From Melieria omissa (taxonomy: Eukaryota; Arthropoda; Insecta; Diptera; Ulidiidae), in assembly GCA_963971225.1 (NCBI GenBank), contig OZ020270.1, positions 78,508,432 through 78,572,431 on the forward strand: 64,000 bases of DNA, read 5' to 3'. Under the pieces are notes generated by a model. It was not told the DNA's origin. It saw nothing but the letters and a program-made list of their open reading frames with translations, and made no database searches. Below are positions 61,341 to 64,000 of the stretch, in pieces. Made by a program: the position numbers and the translations under genes. Every line of letters begins with the position of its first letter. The first letter of the stretch is position 1.

Positions 61341-61928
61341 TAACATGAGGTAATATGAGTTTTTGCATGCGCTGGCAGAGAAGGAGAAAAACCAAACCAG
61401 AACCATAGATAACTCATCATATAGATGTCCAGCGGCCAAGGAAAAAATGTGTCAAAAAGTTCGACAAATTTGGCCTCCGATAAGAGCTTTTTGGCCTCTA
61501 ATGTCACTCACACAAACACCGCTTCACACGCATTGTACTCTGTTTTGAGATACAGAAATATGTGATTTTCTAGTCAAAACGGCGCTTGTCTCTTATCACA
61601 CCTTTTAAGCAGCCAGTCGGGATTGAGTGTTGATGGTCAAACGCGTAAGCGGGAGTGTCTCGGACGACGAGTTCGCGGTTCAATCCTCACTGTAGCCGCC
61701 AAAAATTTTTTAATGGCTTCTTTTTAAATATATATTCCTTTTTTACGACCCGTGAAAAAAAGATGAATGAACAATTTATTTGGTTTCTAGATCTCTTGAT
61801 TATTGAATTGTTTGGTTTTGGAGACACATATAATTGTTCGCAAGTTTTAAAATCAATCAACCAAGCGCAGCATACGGTTACAAACAACCATACAGCAAAA
61901 AGATTCGGTTGATGATGACAGGCGCTCA
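61341..61928. other. Spacer with a tRNA-like fragment and a shared repeat
   Basis: No gene seen. 61633-61700 has a B-box-like GCGGTTCAATCCTC, suggesting a degraded tRNA-derived repeat. 61847-61920 is related to 19552-19625. Confidence 0.4.
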
Positions 61929-62093
61929 TGGGCGTACCTAGGTATGGGTAGAGGAGGGTAGCTCCCCTACATAATTCTATATTTTATATACATATGCTCA
62001 GAAATCTATATTCTATTCTATTTGAATTTTATATTCTGAATTCGGAAATGTAGTTATGTCTTTCCCCCTTTAATTTGTTGCTGGGTACGCCCA
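61929..62093. mobile_element. Small MITE-like inverted-repeat element
   Basis: 165 bp with inverted ends TGGGCGTACCTAGG and, from the right, TGGGCGTACCCAGC. The flanks GGCGCT and GGCACT are similar but not identical, so the TSD is uncertain. Non-coding. Confidence 0.4.
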
Positions 62094-62918
62094 GGCACTT
62101 GCTTTTCGCAAAAAAAATGAAAAGATCGGCAAATATTCCAAAACGAATGTAATTGTTCAGCGGTCACTTCATTGTCGCAATACAGTTACGCCGACGCAGA
62201 GGATAGACTTGCTGGCGCCGCAGCTATAGACAATGCGTTGCCTTAGCAACGATGTGTATGTATCATGCCAAAGAAAATTATTTTCTTTATATTCTTTGAT
62301 CATGCACAAAATTTTTAGTGCCGATTCATTTATATCACATTTTTTGAACACATTATTAATTTCCGTTATAGCCGATTAGGCTATAGAAAGGTTTATAAAA
62401 AAAAGCGTTAAATGTTAAGAAAAATTTTGCTTCCTCGCCCAGCCTTGAACCCGAGGCGAAATTTACGAAAAAGAAATTACGGATATCTGACGTGCTGTCT
62501 ACCTGTTACACCAAATACAGCACGTGATCGTCGTAGCTAAAATCATAAATGTATGTTGCAGAAAAAAATATCAGCAAGCAAGAAAAGAAATTATAAATTA
62601 ATTCAATCCGGCAAAAGTTCTGGATGAGCACATGCAGCTGTGTGCGTAAAAAAGCTTTGCGGAAAAAGCTGTAACTCAGAGCTTGAAATTTTTGTGCCGT
62701 TTTCGTCGTATGAGGCTGGACGTCTATATGATGAGTTATCTGTGCCAGAACCAAACAGATGAAAAAGCAAAATAGTTTTACAACAAACAAAATCATATTT
62801 ATATTCATTTCTTTGTCTTACATAAAACTAAGTAATGAGTATTCAACAAAAAATTAACATAAATAAAGGAACAATTTAAATTCATGTTTTATTGCATTAA
62901 ACAATAAATACTTATACT
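62094..62918. other. AT-rich spacer
   Basis: No supported gene. 62441-62515 read on the minus strand resembles a tRNA-derived relic (A-box-like GGTGTAACAGGTAGACAGCA, B-box-like GGGTTCAAGGCTG), but no cloverleaf could be completed by eye. A hairpin with CGTGCTGT and ACAGCACG arms lies at 62491-62524. Confidence 0.35.
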
Positions 62919-64000
62919 CAGGGCCGTCGAGAGGATATCAGGGCCCGGTGGTAGTTACCTCCGGCCCCCCCCCCCACCCTAAAACCTTTACTTCTATTCT
63001 GTTCCATAAAAGTTGTAAACTCGTGCCACACAATAAATAAATTATCTCTGAATAGAATATGTACATATAGTGGTCGAGTTGATAGTATCAAGAAATAAAA
63101 ATACAAATACTTGGAAAAAGAATTTATTTTATGATCTTACAATGAATATTTGTTGAATAAATCATTTTAATATAAGAAAAGGTATTACTTTTTATAAAAT
63201 TCAACGATATTACACAAATGATTATTCAGCTTTCCTTGCTTTAGCTGATGCGAACGAGTTGATGAGCTCTTCAAAATCGAATTCTCTGGCCAGTTGTTCT
63301 TCCAAACACAGAGTAGCTAGACTTGACACTCTAGTTTGGGTTGAGCAGGACCGATGGAAGTTTTTTATTCTTGCCAAAACACTGAACGACCGCTCACCAC
63401 TGGCAACAGATACTGGAATCGTGCAAAATATACGCAGAGCGATGCAAACGTTTGGGAAAAGTCTGTTCAATTTCTTCGCATAAATGGCATTGAGTAAATC
63501 GAATGGAGGTAGTTGAGGTCCAAAATTTGCTTCATATATATTCTTGAGGTGTATAATTTCATTTGATAGGTTTAGAGATACATCAGCAGGATATTTGAGT
63601 GCAAATTTTTCTGCAGCAGTCTGACATTCTTGAATGTTTGTATCTGAAAACTGCAACAGAAATGAAAATGTTTCATTCAGTTCATTTATAGCTTGAAATC
63701 TTCTACTTATTCCACTCATGATTGAATCGATTATGAGAAAAAAAGTGTTTCTCTTGAAATCGATTTCTTCAATAGTGCAGTCTTCATTGACGACATGTGA
63801 CAAGTCAACACGTTTTTTTTTTCCTGGCTGGTCGTAAAATGGATGAAATTGTCGGCGACGATTTTGCATTCATTATAAATTCCACTCCACTGGTCGCGTA
63901 GAAGCTGCAAGTCGTCAAGTAAACTTCGAAGATTGTCGACTTCAACGTCAATGGTAGCGTTCATCTCTTCAAGAACCAGATTTCTTTCATTAAGGCAGGT
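62919..64000 (-). mobile_element. hAT (ZMYM1-type), 3' part, runs off the window
   Basis: The left terminus CAGGGCCGTCGAGAGG at 62919 is hAT-like. The transposase C-terminus lies inside on the minus strand. The other end and the TSD are outside the window, so completeness cannot be judged. Confidence 0.6.
63222..64000 (-). pseudogene. hAT transposase C-terminal part (ZMYM1-like), frameshifted
   Basis: The 215-residue frame (63222-63869) ends in the hAT dimerisation region: LRIFCTIPVSVASGERSFSV, LARIKNFHRSC and SSLATLCLEEQLAREFDF. The upstream frame (63731-63964 and beyond the window) contains LLDDLQLLRDQWSGIYNECK and is one base out of phase, so a frameshift lies near 63850. The catalytic Asp residues would be outside the window. 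Similarity to zinc-finger MYM-type 1 proteins is from the IPVSVASGERSFS style motif. Confidence 0.75.

Noticed and set aside
61633..61700. Possible functional tRNA gene.
   Set aside because: Only a B-box-like half is present; no acceptor stem or full cloverleaf could be drawn.

Overview
This window looks like eukaryotic, almost certainly insect (dipteran) DNA: AT-rich spacers, no operons, and transposable-element families typical of flies (BEL/Pao, Ty3/gypsy, errantivirus-like LTRs, LOA-like and jockey/CR1-like LINEs, P-like/THAP relics, hAT, mariner, Helentron/DINE-like repeats). A tephritid-type fruit fly is my best guess, by inference only. I recognise no host gene. Essentially the whole 64 kb is a nest of elements inserted into one another, and many boundaries can be proved by target-site duplications (TSDs).

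Region by region. 1-7.9 kb: a small Harbinger-like MITE split by Ty3/gypsy copy 1 (962-6962, minus), with two identical LTRs and long gag and pol frames joined by a good -1 frameshift signal, but a damaged RT active site (YLDD to YLED) and a premature pol stop. 8.6-19.1 kb: a decayed P-element-like (THAP) transposase on the minus strand, cut by two 331-bp tRNA-derived SINEs, a piggyBac-like MITE and a Harbinger-like MITE. The first SINE contains an apparently intact BEL/Pao element (9540-15653, one 1747-aa ORF, identical LTRs). 19.8-26.4 kb: a near full-length LOA-like LINE (minus, 13-bp TSD) containing a non-autonomous hAT. 27-38 kb: a MITE, two Helentron/DINE-like repeat elements, an older defective gypsy copy 2, a deleted mariner and a second copy of the same hAT.

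38-58.4 kb: a jockey/CR1-like LINE (minus) split by a second LOA LINE (plus, 39799-55243, 15-bp TSD). That LOA copy holds a decayed BEL element (41.75-47.03 kb) and an errantivirus-like LTR pair in a CGCG site (49220-54646). Between those LTRs lie a DD37E Tc1/mariner remnant, a duplicated piece of the jockey-like LINE, and a 2.36-kb element encoding an unfamiliar transposase-like protein. The jockey-like LINE itself is split by a 1.5-kb palindromic foldback-like element (56133-57636). 58.5-61.3 kb: a complete hAT (TIRs, 8-bp TSD, intact 621-aa transposase). 61.3-64 kb: small tRNA-like and MITE-like fragments, then the 3' half of another hAT (ZMYM1-type) running off the window.

The genes do not form a pathway. 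They are independent selfish elements whose nesting gives a relative insertion order. The elements that look young are gypsy copy 1, the first BEL and the 58.5-kb hAT. The most unusual candidates are the unclassified 8-bp-TSD element at 51143-53503 and the long-armed palindromic element at 56133-57636.
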